Shown one piece after another: positions 11,625 through 27,062 of a stretch of 64,000 nucleotides of DNA (positions within the stretch are counted from its first letter, which is position 1; every line of letters starts with the position of its first letter). The notes beneath the pieces were generated by a model that was not told where the DNA came from, did no database searches, and saw only the letters and a program-made list of their open reading frames with translations. The stretch is from Cacajao melanocephalus. Lineage: Eukaryota > Chordata > Mammalia > Primates > Pitheciidae. Position numbers and translations under genes: made by a program. The DNA is taken from assembly GCA_963573385.1 (NCBI GenBank), contig CAUYLG010005444.1, positions 62,001-126,000 of the forward strand, given 5' to 3'.

Positions 11625-14025
11625 AAAATCCAGTGGGGAGTGGATATTAGGAAGAATATACCCTGAAAATTACAAAGAATATCACTGGGGGTGTACACCT
11701 TCTGCAGTATTATCACCCTCTCCCAACCTGGGTATTAGGAACAATATCAAGGGGGGTGCACAACCCCTGCGACGTTGGTAGTAACATCATCCTCTCTCCC
11801 CAGATGTTCCCAACAGTATCAGAAGGGAGTGTACACCACCTCGATATTGGGAGTAATAGCTTCTTCTCCCCCTTTTATTGTTATGAACAATATCATGGGG
11901 GGGGGAAGTAGTATCATCCTCTCTACTCCTCGATATTATGAACAATATCACAGGGAAGTGAACAAGCCCTACTATATTGAGTGTAATATCATCCTCACCC
12001 CTTCTGGGTATTGCAAAGCTTATCACTGGGGGGTGTTCACACAGTGTGTTTATGATATCAGGATTAATATCATCCTTTCTACCCCTGGATATTATGAACA
12101 ATATCACAGGATCGTGTATGCCCCCTACGATATTGGGAGTAATATAATCCTCTCCTCCCTTGAATACTGGGAACAATATGTCACGGGGGTGTGTATGCCC
12201 TGTGCAATATTGGGAGAAATGTCACTCTCTTTCCCCTGGATATTATGAACAATATCACAGTGGGTTGTATACCCCTTGCGATATTGGGAGTAATACCGTC
12301 CTCTCCCCTTCTGTATCTTATGAACAATATCACAGTTGGGTGGACACCCCCTTCGATATTGGGAGTAATATCATCCTCTCTTCCCCTTAATATTACGAAC
12401 AATATCACAGGGGGGTGTCCACTCTCTGGGACACTGGGAGTAATATAATCCTTTCCCCCCTGGATATTTCAAAAAATATCGCAGAGGGTGTACATCCCCT
12501 CCAATATTGGGAGTAATATTATCCTCTTTCCCTGGATGTTATGAACAGCACCACAGTGGGGTGTACACCCTTTGTGATACTGGAAGTAGTATCATCCTCT
12601 CCCCCATTGGAGATTACGAACAATATCACAGAGGAGTGTGCACCTTCTGCAATATGGGGAGTAGTATCATCCTCTCCCTTCCCCTGGGCTTGATGAACAA
12701 TAGCACAGGGCTGTGTACACACAGGGTGTTTACAACATTGGGAATGATATTATCCTCTCCCCCACCTGGATATTACAAATAGTATTACAGGGAAGTGTAC
12801 ACCCCCTGCGATATTGGGAGTAATATCATCCTTTCCCCTGCTGAATATTATGAACAATATAACATGGGGTGTACACTCCCTGTGATATTCGGAGTAATAT
12901 CATCCTCTCCCCTCCTGAAAATTACAAACAATAAAGTTGGGAGGTGTACACCCACTGCAATATTGGGAGTAATCTCATCCTCTTTCCTTCTGGATATGAC
13001 AAACTATATCACAGGCGGGTGTACACGCCTTGTAATATTTGGAGTAATCTCATCCTCTCCCCCTCTGGATATTAGGAACAATATCACAGGGGAGTGTACA
13101 TCCCCTGTGATATTGGAGGTAATAGCATCCACTCCCCTGCCGGGTATCATGTACCATATCACAGGGGCATGTACACCCTGCGACAGTGGGAGTAATATCA
13201 TTGTCTCCTCCCCTGGATATTACAAACAATATCACAGGGGAATGTACACCCCTGCGATGTTGGGAGTAATAACCTCTCCCACCTTGAATATTAGGAACAA
13301 TATCATAGGGGGGTGTAAACCACCTGCAGTATTAAGAGTAATATCATCCTCTCCCCACATGGATATTACGAACAATATCACTGGGTTGTGTATGCCCCCT
13401 ATGATATTAGGAGTAATTTTATCCTCTCCCTCGCTGGATATTACAAACAATATCACTGAAAGGTGTACATTCCTTGCGATATTGGCAGCTGTATCATCTT
13501 CTCTCTCCAAAATATTATGAACAATATCACAGGGTGGGTGTGCACCACCTGCAATGTTGGGAGTAACATCATCCTCTCTCCCTCTGGAAATTATGAACAA
13601 TATCATAACAGGGTGCACACTCCCTGTGATATTGGCACAAATATCACCCTTTTCCTCTCTGAATATTACCAACAATATCACAGGGGGGGTGTACACTCCC
13701 TGTGATATTGGGAGTAATATCATTCTTCCCCCTCCCGGATACTATGAGAAATATTACAGAGGGTGTACACACAGGGTGTTTACGATATCGGGAGTAATAT
13801 CATCTTCCCCCCTTCTGGATATTATGAACAATATCACAGAGAGGGTGTACACCTCCTGCTATATGAGGAGTAATATTATCCTCTCTCCCTCTGGGTATTT
13901 CAAACAATGTCACAAGGGGATATGGAGACTAATGTCATCCTCTCCCTCCCTGCATATTAGGAACAATATCACGGGAGGGTGTGCACTGCCTGTGTTATGG
14001 GGAGTAATGCCATTCCCTCCCCTAT
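11616..14025 (-). repeat. Tandem array block 3, about 33 units of ~73 bp
   Basis: Reverse-complement orientation to block 2: GATATT-GGGAGT-AATATC, ATCCTCTCCCCCTG linker, GATATT-ATGAAC-AATATC, ACAGGGGGTGTACACCCCCTGC. A long dyad spans about 13,673-13,710. Because units are often multiples of 3, open frames such as 12,795-13,520 (241 codons) repeat a 24-residue peptide. They occur on both strands and I do not call them genes. Confidence 0.95.
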
Positions 14026-14029
14026 AATC

Positions 14030-15070
14030 TAAAATTTAGTTCTCTTTCTCTAAGCTGAGAGTGTCCTTTCATGTCAGTGTCTATTCATGAAGAAAAGGAG
14101 ACTTAGGTGAGATGTTTTGATTGATCACAGCTGCTGCATCAATTGCCTAGGACCTCAACAGCTTCATGCAAGTCTGGGAAATGCTGATGCATAAGGTTAT
14201 TGCCTTAGCTGACTTAAAACTACCCCATACAGTGGTACATATCAACCCTTAGTGAAGCTTTTAAAAAGCAAACAGGTTGAAACATGGATTATACAGCATC
14301 CGCCTTTAGAGTTGTTAACTCAGGAATTCTCTCAATTATCAAATCTTGCAGAGAAGCTATGTTTCTTTCTCAAAATCCAGGTAATGACAATATTCCTTAC
14401 TCCAGATCTGGCATTTTTCATCATCACTGTCTTGTGAATCTTCATCTGCTGCATCTACTTCTGGTAAATCTACATCCCTGTCACCACACATGTTGATCAT
14501 CATCTCAGAGACACGATCAAAATTAGCCATGTCTTCATCTGAATCATCTTCCTAGTCTTTCCAATTGTTGAAGTCCACACTAAGCCAATCGAGCTTTGCC
14601 TTTTCTTTTGTTAACCTTGGCCATGACTGGCCAGATTCTCCTTTTCCTACACAATATAAAATGGATCTGCCTGTTCTTTTATGCTTGGAATCATTTGGAT
14701 CAATACAGTAAAAAAGATCAATTTTATTTAAATGCTTAAAATGATCACTTCCTCCGAGACAACTGAATGTAAGTTTGGATGTTTCAAAATTTACGTGAAA
14801 TCCTTACTCTCTTCAACACACAATGCAATGAAGACACAGTCCCTTCCATTGCACCCAGTTGCAGAAGCAGGCTGCATTGTGAACGGGGCAGGGGACCGAC
14901 GAGCGGGTGGGCGGCCCCCTGGCGGGGCGGGTGCTGGGGCGTCCACTTCTCTCTGCTGGCGGTGGCGGTGGTGACTCCGCCTTTTCTCCCCGGTTGTGGC
15001 CTCTTCTCTCTCCCCTTAGGTGATGGCAGCAGCTACATCTGCTTCTTTAGATGCTTTTCTGCTTAGATCA
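14030..15070 (-). pseudogene. PTGES3 (p23 co-chaperone) processed pseudogene
   Basis: PTGES3 encodes p23, the HSP90 co-chaperone also described as cytosolic prostaglandin E synthase. On the minus strand an ATG at 14,877-14,875 begins MQPAS, as in p23, and a terminator aligned to the normal stop lies at 14,399-14,397. Between them I recognise CIDPNDSKHKRT, KGESGQSWPRLTKE, LSVDFNNWKD, the acidic DDSDEDM, VDLPEVD and DSQDSDDEK. No introns are present. Premature stops occur early (after residue ~28 and near residue 50) and after FNNWKD, and a small frame change precedes the end. GC-rich 5' UTR sequence continues to about 15,070 and a 3'-UTR-like segment to about 14,030. No poly(A) tail is seen where the array begins. 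Several PTGES3 pseudogenes are known in human; I cannot say which this is. Confidence 0.88.
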
Positions 15071-15093
15071 GGGGACTGGCTGGATTAAATTAG

Positions 15094-15450
<357 letters not shown>

Positions 15451-15524
15451 TCTGCAGTCATACTTTCTGGTACACAGTTGTGTCTCTGCAGTCTTCATTG
15501 GGCCATGCCTATTTATAAAGGTGA

Positions 15525-15836
<312 letters not shown>

Positions 15837-15868
15837 TAGAAAAAGAAAAAGAAAAAGAAAAGAAAAAA
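15837..15868. repeat. (GAAAAA)n microsatellite
   Basis: Four or five GAAAAA units grown from the Alu tail. Confidence 0.85.
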
Positions 15869-16027
15869 CACACGGCATGTAACTCAGGTACCTTTTGAAT
15901 ATCCATTAACAAAAATTCTAGAGAACTTTCTAGAAACCCAGAGTATATTTCTGTGGGAAATAGCACAAAATTGAGACTTGAAATGATAAGCTCTGATTTG
16001 TTCATTTTTTTAATCTTAAACATTTAA

Positions 16028-16104
16028 GCGAAGATTGTGCCACTGCACTCCAGCCTGGGTGACAGAGTGATACTCCATCTCAAAAACAAAAACAAAAACA
16101 AATA
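16028..16104 (+). mobile_element. Alu 3'-end fragment
   Basis: Only the last ~45 bp of the right monomer (TGCACTCCAGCCTGGGTGAC) plus an (AAAAAC)n tail. Confidence 0.85.
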
Positions 16105-16119
16105 AACCACAAATCCTAC

Positions 16120-16380
16120 TTTTTCAGTAAGTCATCTCCTATACTCCCCTTTGGAAGGGATAGTTTCCTTCGCTGATTTATTGTAGCATTTACTGTCCCC
16201 GTGAACAATAGGGCCCTTATTATGCGTGGTCTTGTGGTCTAATTGTGTACATCTTTTCTCATCTGAAAAACGGGGAAATTTTTTGGATGGTAGGGAGTGT
16301 GTCTTCTTGCAGTATCTAGCACAGGGTTCAACATACAGCAGATATTCAATAAATGATTATTAAATCAAAAAGTCAGATGG
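16120..16380 (+). mobile_element. L2 LINE 3' end
   Basis: Diverged but typical L2 3' UTR ending: 'gtagcattt', 'tagcacagggttcaacatac', 'agatattcaataaatg'. Confidence 0.7.
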
Positions 16381-17062
16381 ACATTTTAATGAATTGGCTG
16401 AGTGGATCAATGATTTAGGGGGTCAAAGCCAGTTTTGCAACTCTTAATTCGTTGCCCACATGAAAGGCATGAAAGTGTCTGGCGTTAATTAAAATGAGTG
16501 AAAAGGACTTGTGGAAAATTCTGTCCGTGGGAGCCAGAAGCACCTAAGTGAGGGGTGTTCAGTTGTGGGAGTGGAAGGCCAGAAGCCACAAACCTCCTGT
16601 CCCTGTGCAGGCCTTAGCTGAGAGGGAAGACTTTAACTTTTAATGAAGAGTACAGTTTTATTTATTGCACTAGACTGGACATATTCATCACTGAACCGAG
16701 ACTAATTTTAAATGATGACATCATTGGAAGACTTTGTTATCTGAGAGTGACTAAGAGCTATGTGATTCATCTTTGTTTTTATCCAAACAGTAGAGGAAGA
16801 ACCAGCCCAAAAGATGAATTCAAATGGCCAAGTGAGAAAACAAAGTTGTCTTCTCATTTCATCTCAGGAGTCCCACTGTTCAGGTAGTGGTTTCATGAAG
16901 TTGACTTAGTGTCTGTTGATCCTGGCCTGTTGGACCGCAGGCAGAGGTGGAAGTAGGGAGAGGAATAAAAACCTTAAAGGGAAGCAGAGGTCATGAAAGG
17001 ATGACCCGCTCCTGCTGGAAAGGGGGATCCTGGTGCATGGCCCTCAGCTCAGTCCCATCCAA
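16381..17062. other. Single-copy DNA, nothing recognised
   Basis: No element or gene recognised. Composition is average. Confidence 0.45.
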
Positions 17063-17368
17063 CTTTTTTTTTTTTTTTTTTTTTTTGACAGGGTCTTGCT
17101 TTGCTGCCCAGACTGGAGTACAGTGGCATGATCTTGGCTCACTGCAACCTCTCCATCCCCCGGGTTCAAGCAATTCTCAGCCTTCGGTAGCTCAAGTAGC
17201 TGCAATTACAGGCGCACGCCACCAGATCCAGCTAATTTTTGTATTTTTGGTAGAGACGAGGTTTCGCCATGTTGGCCAGGCTGGTCTCAAATTCTTGGCC
17301 TTGTGTGATCTGCCTGCCTTGGCCTCCCAAAGTGCTGGGATTACAGGTGTGAGTCACCGAGCCCGGCC
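17063..17368 (-). mobile_element. Alu SINE, full length
   Basis: Long poly-T head and end at GAGCCCGGCC. CCCATCCAACT occurs on both sides as target duplication. Confidence 0.97.
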
Positions 17369-18551
<1,183 letters not shown>

Positions 18552-18926
18552 AGACTTGTTTATTTTTGATGCCCAGGGAGTTGAGGTAATCAAAAATCAG
18601 GCTTGGCTCTAGCATCATAATAGCATCTGGTCCCTTGGCCACATGCAGAAAATAAACTGGGATGTTTGTTTTGTCACCTGTCTGCCTTCCCCATCCTCTG
18701 TGCCTTGCTGCCCCTCCCCATGGCCTCCCAGCAGTCCCCACAGTTGAGTCCTGCCACAGCCAGTATATTCTGCATAGTGGCCCCTATTTGGGACTTTTCT
18801 GTCCTTCCATGATGACCAGTGCTAAGAGAGCAGCTAGGAAATCCGACATATACATCAAGCGATGAGTGGGTGTTAATGGCTAAATGCATGATGTTTGGGG
18901 CTGGAGAGAATTGTCTTTAAAGTGGG
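18552..18926. other. Single-copy DNA, nothing recognised
   Basis: No element recognised between two Alus. Confidence 0.45.
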
Positions 18927-19228
<302 letters not shown>

Positions 19229-19379
19229 GTACCGGGAAAAATTAATTCTGGAAGATTCCTGTGTGGTAAAGCTCTCAGCTAGAACCAGTACACCAAGAAA
19301 TGTATTCTTATTGAGTATTTGACTGGAGGAGAGTGGGTTCTGTGTGTATGTTGTTGGCGGAGAGGAGAGGGTCTGAGGG

Positions 19380-19515
19380 TGGTGGCAACTTCAGATAAGT
19401 TGCTTAATCTCCTGTACCCAAATTTCATTTGTAAAATGGGGATATTAGTGGTTATATGCCTCTCAGGGGTGTTCTGAGTTAATTTAATTTATTTAATCTA
19501 CTTAGCACCCACATG
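19380..19515 (-). mobile_element. MIR SINE fragment
   Basis: Reverse-orientation MIR core: 'agttgcttaatctc', 'catttgtaaaatggggatattagtgg', 'gttctgagttaattta'. Confidence 0.7.
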
Positions 19516-19701
19516 GCGCATATACGCTATGTAACCACCAGCTAATACTCTTAAGGGTTTCTCCAGCCTTCTTCAATGAATTCCTTTCTGAGCCAGGTAA
19601 GCAGAAGGGCTGCAGGAAGGACTCTGTGAGGCCCAGGGACATGGGAGCACTGTGTTTATTCCTAGTAGAAAAAGTGTGACCTAGATAAAGGAAAAGAATG
19701 T

Positions 19702-20061
19702 TGATATGGTTTGGCTGTGTCCCCACTTAAATCTTAACTTGAATTCTCTCTCCCAGAATTCCTACGTGTTGTGGGAGGGACCCAGGGAGAGGTCATTGAA
19801 TCGTGGGGGCAGGTCTTTCCCGTGCTATTCTCATGATAGTGAATAAGTCTCACAAGATCTGATGGGTTTATCGGGGTTTCCACTTTTGCTGCTTCCTCAT
19901 TTTCTGTTGCTGCTGCCATGTAAGAAGTGCCTTTCACCTCCCGCCATGATTCTGAGACCTCCCCAGCCATGTGGAACTGTAAGTCCAATTAAACCTCTTT
20001 TTCTTCCCACTATGTGTTTATAAAAAATCAGGTTTGTGCAGCATGAAAACGGACTAATACA
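19702..20061 (+). mobile_element. ERVL-MaLR solo LTR (THE1/MST)
   Basis: Starts TGATATGGTTTGGCTGTGTC and ends AAAACGGACTAATACA, both diagnostic of THE1/MST LTRs. Has GTGTTGTGGGAGGGACCC and GCCATGATTCTGAGACC in the expected order. No internal region follows, so it is solitary. Confidence 0.93.
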
Positions 20062-21515
20062 AACGTTCTGCCTGTTACCTTGGGGAATATGACACGACTT
20101 TGGTGCAGTGGGGACCCCAGGCTTTAGAACCTCCAGGGTTTCTCTCTTTGGGAACATCAGGAGACAATGCAGATTTCATGGAGAGACAGAGACCAGCACC
20201 CATACTGTAGGTGAGGCAACTAGTGCCTATGAGAGTAAGTGAAATGGAAGAATTGAGAGGTCTGTTTTGTGCACAGAGGAGCCATCCCCTAGGACTCTCG
20301 GAAATACTTAAGGGAGATTCTTCATGGGACCAAAGCCCTGTACTGTAAGAGCAATAATAAGAATGTGTTTAACCTGAGTTATAATCTCATGGGACCTATC
20401 AGTATGCAAGGCTAGTCATACAAATACAAGAGAGCTCATTACACTTGTTGACGCTGAGGAAGTCTCCTTGGGCCTCTTGCTTGAACTTCTTTTCTTGTTA
20501 GCTGTTTGGGTTTTTATTTTTTCTTCTTTTTAAACCACCTTCCTAGTCTGCGAAGTTGTTTCCTGAATGTCTAGGTTTTAAACATATTTTGGTTTCATCT
20601 GTGGAAACCGGAAACCAGGCTGGAAAGCTACTTACTTCTTGCCACTCTACTCGGGGTTTGGAATTCTTTCTTGTGGATGCTGTCTCAAAGCTACCTCTCT
20701 AGCCCTCCATGTACAATATCATTCATTAATAAAATGGTGGAAAACGCTGACCCAGACATCCTCAGGAAAGCCGAGATCGCACTGGAGCAAGGATTGACGC
20801 CCCTGTGCTTGCTGATGATGTAATATACTCGAGCAGGTGCCATCTCAATGTTAGATAAGCATGAAGAGACCTGGCCTTGCTTCTCCCACATGCTCCTTGG
20901 TGGATGCATGGGCTGGCTCTGAGTGCTTAAGGATTGATTGCCTCAGTCGTGGTAGACCTATGATCAGCATCTCTAGGTTTAGCACTCAATTGTTCTAAAC
21001 AATTACTTCATAGGTACTAGTTTTGTTTTTGCAGATAGGTGATCATTTCTTTGGTATTTCTGCAGTATTTAGCAGAAACCAGAGCAAAATAAAAGCTGAA
21101 TAAATATTTAATTGCTGCTGTAAGACAGTAGAACAATGGAGCAAATGTTCTCTCAGCTTATGTAGTATTTACATCCTTCTTGCTCACATGCAATTTCAAC
21201 AGTGAGAAGGGATCCTCCACTCACTTTTTAATTCCTCCCTTTGGAATGAGGCTGGTATGGACTTTTTACATACTTGGGTAAACATGGCTGTCATGTCAAT
21301 AGTACCGTCACGGGGAACGAGGAATTACACCAAAGCTGATTGCAAGAAAGAAAACTTTTATTGTTAAACTCAGATCTATTGTGAACCAGCAATGATGGTG
21401 AATTCTGAAAATATGCAGAAGGCAGTGACAGTCTAATGGGCTGGAGTAACATCTGACTGATGCACCAGGATGAACGTGTGGTAGAACAGAACGCAGAAAT
21501 TAAAAACGGTTTTAT
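20062..21515. other. Single-copy DNA, nothing recognised
   Basis: Nearly 1.5 kb with no element I can name. Frames are short and featureless. Confidence 0.45.
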
Positions 21516-21795
<280 letters not shown>

Positions 21796-22275
21796 AAAAG
21801 CAAGTCTTTACAGATGGATTCTTATTAATTTACCCAATAAGTGTCCCTCATTTTCCGCCCGCACCAACTCTCATTTTGTTGGGAGCAATCTTTTGCTAAC
21901 CATGCAAATATTAAACATTTACTTGCGTAATTTCTTTTGTTTGTTTTTATACACATTACATTTTGAGAATGCAATTGGGGACTGGGTTTTGCTCACAGTT
22001 GCTCTCTTTTACTGCTGCAACACTGACATTATTGTTAACAGTGACTACTGTATGAGGATTGTGCCTTGCTTTTTCAAATGTCGAACACAATGCTAAATTC
22101 AATGAGCGGGTCATGCAACTCCTTAGCCACAAAGGCTATTCTCACTCCTACTCCTCCCCTTCCCCTCAAGTGCTCCTTCTCAGCCCTTTTTTTTTCTTTC
22201 AGATTTAACAGTCCTGAACAGTAGATCCAGAGCTGCTGGGGCCTCCCCACACCCATCTTGGAGTATGTGCTATTT
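21796..22275. other. Single-copy DNA, nothing recognised
   Basis: No element recognised. A C/T-rich patch lies at 22,140-22,200. Confidence 0.4.
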
Positions 22276-22925
22276 GTCTAGGGTCGGCTATAATGAAGTA
22301 CTACAGACTGGGTGGCTTAAGCAGCAGAAATATATTTTCTCACAATTCCAGAGGCAAGAAATCCAAGAACAAGTCATCAGCAGGTTTGGTTTCTTTTGAG
22401 GCCTTTCCCCTTGGCTTGCGGATGTTACATTCTCATTGTGTCCACACATGGCCATCCTTCTCTCTGTGCTTTCTGTGTCTTAATTTCCTTTTCTTCTTTC
22501 TCTTTCTTTCTTTCTTTTTTTTTAATTGAGACAGAGTCTCAGTCTGTGGCTCCGTCTGGAGGGCAGTGGTGTGACCTTGGCTCACTGCAACCTCTGCCTC
22601 CTGGGTTCAAGAAATTCTTCTGCCTCCGTCTCCCAAGTGGCTGGGATTACAGTTGCACACCACCTTGCCTGGCTAATTTTTGTATTTTTAGTAGAGACAA
22701 GGTTTCACCATGTTGGCCAGGCCAGTCTTGAACTCCTGACCTAAAGTGATCCACCTGCCTGGGCCTCCCAAAGTGCTGGAATTACAGGCATGAGCCACCG
22801 CACCTGGCCTTAATCTCCTCTTTTTATAAGAACAACAGTAATATTGGATTATGGCCCTTACCAACCCATTTTAACTTAATTACCTCTTTAAAGGCCTTAT
22901 ATCCACATACAGTTGTTAATGGAGA
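22276..22925 (-). mobile_element. MaLR (MLT1-like) LTR split by an Alu
   Basis: Left part 'gactgggtggcttaagcagc', 'ttctcacaattccagaggc'; right part after the Alu 'tcttataa'-like, 'attggattatggccc', 'acttaattacctctttaaagg'. These are the reverse orientation of an MLT1-type LTR. The Alu lies at 22,517-22,809. Confidence 0.75.
22517..22809 (-). mobile_element. Alu SINE inserted in a MaLR LTR
   Basis: T-rich head (TTTCTTTCTTTC plus poly-T), full dimer, end at CACCGCACCTGGCC. Confidence 0.95.
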
Positions 22926-23760
22926 AACCAGACTCTTAAAATATTATAAAGAGGTTTATTCTGAGCCAAGGTGAGTGACCACGGCCCAGGGAACAGTCTC
23001 AAGAGCTTCCAAGAAAATCTGCCCAAGGCAGATTACAGTTTGGTTTTGTACATTTTAGGGAGATAGGAATTGCAGGTAAAATCATAACTCAATACATGGA
23101 AGGTGTACACTGGTTCAGCCTAAAGAGGCAGAGTATCTTGAAGGAGAGATTGTTTACAGATCGTACGTGGATTCAAAGATTTTCTGACTGGCGATTGGCT
23201 GAAAGACTTAAGCTTTGTCTAAAGATACGAAGTCAGCAGAAAGAAATGCTTGAGTTAAGATAAGAAGGCTTGTGGAGGCCAAGCTTCTTGTTATTTAGAT
23301 GAAGCCTCCTAGGTGGCAGCCTTCAGAGAAAATCAATGGTAAATATCGATTTTCAGACCTTAAATGTGTCAGGCTTTCAGGTAATTTCTCCTAGATCCAG
23401 AGAAAGACCTGGAAAGAGAAGTCCGGTCTGCATTAATAGAGATTCTCCAGGATGCAAATTTCCCCCACAGAAAATGATTTTGCAGGACTAATTCAATCGG
23501 TTGGCCCTGAGAAAGCCATTTCAAAATATGTCAAAGAAATATATTTTGGGGTAGAGTATTTTCATTTCCTTCAGGATCTGCTATCTGTCACATGATGCCA
23601 TACCAGCATCTGATTGGAAAGCAAGTGACATTATACAGGGTTAATAAAAACCTTTCTAATGAGCTTTGAAGGCCTGCCTTGTAACCCTTCTCTGTCTGAA
23701 TGGGAGTGGACTGAGGAGGAGCTGCTTGCTAGACTAGCATTGCTGCCTGCAATCTAGACC
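22926..23760 (-). mobile_element. ERV LTR, family not assigned
   Basis: On minus an AATAAA signal lies at 22,962-22,967 (plus 'aggtttattctgagcc'). 'gagtgaccacggcccag', 'tacattttagggag' and 'gattggctgaaag' resemble a primate ERV LTR in reverse. Boundaries and family are approximate. Confidence 0.55.
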
Positions 23761-24199
23761 AGCAGAGTCGTGATTCTAACGTCTCTTCCAAGGTAGGAAA
23801 GTTTAAGTATTAATGAAGAAAAGGAGCATAGCAGAGGGTAAAGGGATGCATAAGTGGGGGTATACATGGAAGGAAATGAAACGTGACATGAACACCTTGA
23901 AAGAGGCTCAGAGCAAGAGATGACATTGTCTCTTAGCTCAGTTATACCAGATGCCTGAAAGGGTGGAGCTATATGTTTGCCAAGACCACGTCTGCTTTTG
24001 GAACCTGCCGGGATTAAAAGGAAGCCTGCGAACCTGAGTGGCCTCAGCCTGGGAGGCATTCATACAAGATGGTGGACTGGACTCATCAGTAATGACTATG
24101 TATATAGTTTTTGATGTAAGATATCCATGATTGAAAACCAGGGAGTGGCTTGTGGTTATGATCTGTATTGTCCACCGTTCTTGGCTCATAACTTCCCCA
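23761..24199. other. Unassigned sequence between LTR-like segments
   Basis: Possibly part of the neighbouring LTRs. I cannot assign it. Confidence 0.4.
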
Positions 24200-24742
24200 G
24201 CCCTTGTTACAGTCTTTTGTTATAATGTTGGGTGTGTCAGGACTCAGGGGATGGAAGCTTTCTGAATCTTTCAGAATCTTTCATCTGTCCCAAGACAGAA
24301 CTCTAATCTTTCCCCATCTTTCTGATTGTGGGTCTTAAGAACTTTCCCAGAGAGGGTCCTGCCTGGTACCCTGAGGGAAGTAATATTGAGGTCATGAAGC
24401 TTCTGTATGACCTCAAGAGGACTAGGTTCAGGAGCTTCCAAAGAGTTGAACATGTGGAGGTTCCTGGAGGGGGACGAGCCCAGGAAGGGCACGGAAGCCC
24501 TATGCATCCTCCATACCTTGCCCCGTGCATTTCTTTATATGTATCTTTCCCAATATCCTTTATAATAAACCACTAAACATTAAGTGCTTCCCTGAGTTCT
24601 GTGAGACACTCCAGAAAATTAACCAAACCCGAAGAAAGGGTGACGGGAATCCCAACTTGAAGCCATTGGGTGAGAAGTTCCAGAGGCACGGACTGTTGAC
24701 TGGTGTCTGGCTGGAGGGAGGTGGTCTTGGGAACTGAGCCCT
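24200..24742 (+). mobile_element. LTR-like repeat copy A, family not assigned
   Basis: Clear from about 24,430: 'catgtggaggttcctggag', 'cataccttgcc', 'tttataataaaccac' (AATAAA at 24,565), 'cctgagttctgtgag'. It shares this order with copy B at 25,799-26,720. The left limit is a guess. Confidence 0.55.
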
Positions 24743-24756
24743 CACCTTCTCTATTC

Positions 24757-25482
<726 letters not shown>

Positions 25483-25798
25483 TGATATGGTTTGGCTCTG
25501 TGTCCCCACCCAAATCTCATCTTGAATTGTAGTCTCCACATGTTGTGTTGAGGGAAGGCCTTGGTGGGAGGTGACTGGATCATAGGGATGGTTTCCCCTG
25601 TGCTGTTCTCATGGTAGTGAGTGAGTTCTCTACCACCATGTAAGACATGCCTTGCTTCCCCTTTGCCTTCTGCCATGATTGTAAGTTTCCTGAGGCCTCC
25701 CAGCCATGCAGAACTATGAGTCAATTGAACCTCTTTTCCTTATAAATTACCTCATCTCAGGCAGTATCTTTATAGTAGTGTGAGAACTAACTAATATG
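25483..25798 (+). mobile_element. ERVL-MaLR solo LTR (THE1/MST)
   Basis: Starts TGATATGGTTTGGCTCTGTG and contains GCCATGATTGTAAGTTTCC and 'cctcttttccttataaatta'. Ends 'gtgagaactaactaatatg'. A shortened middle relative to full length. Confidence 0.92.
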
Positions 25799-26720
<922 letters not shown>

Positions 26721-27062
26721 GATTATAAGAAGGAGTGAAATCTGACATGGTTGAGTCCATCTTGCTTCTAGCCTCACAGGCTGGCTGTCTTTACTCATTT
26801 CTGAGTGCAGGCCAAGCTAACCATGGGATGAATTTAGTTTATAGTTTAAAGCAAGGATGATAATAGTCCCTCCTTGAAACTGATCCTCTCCTTGTTCAGG
26901 GACTGAAGCTGCCTTTGTAAAAGTAGTGAAAAGCCACAAGGTTAAAATTATGGAAGGGGCTTGAATTCTGCTAAAATGTGGGTGTATTTTCTATAATCCT
27001 TACCACTCAGGAGTCATATCATAGAAAACATACTTTCATAATAGCAAACATACTTTCTTTTT
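26721..27062. other. Unassigned AT-rich sequence
   Basis: Nothing recognised. Confidence 0.4.

Noticed and set aside
7897..14025. CRISPR-like array
   Set aside because: Units are palindromic and tandem, but there are no unique spacers between identical repeats, and the surrounding DNA is plainly primate.
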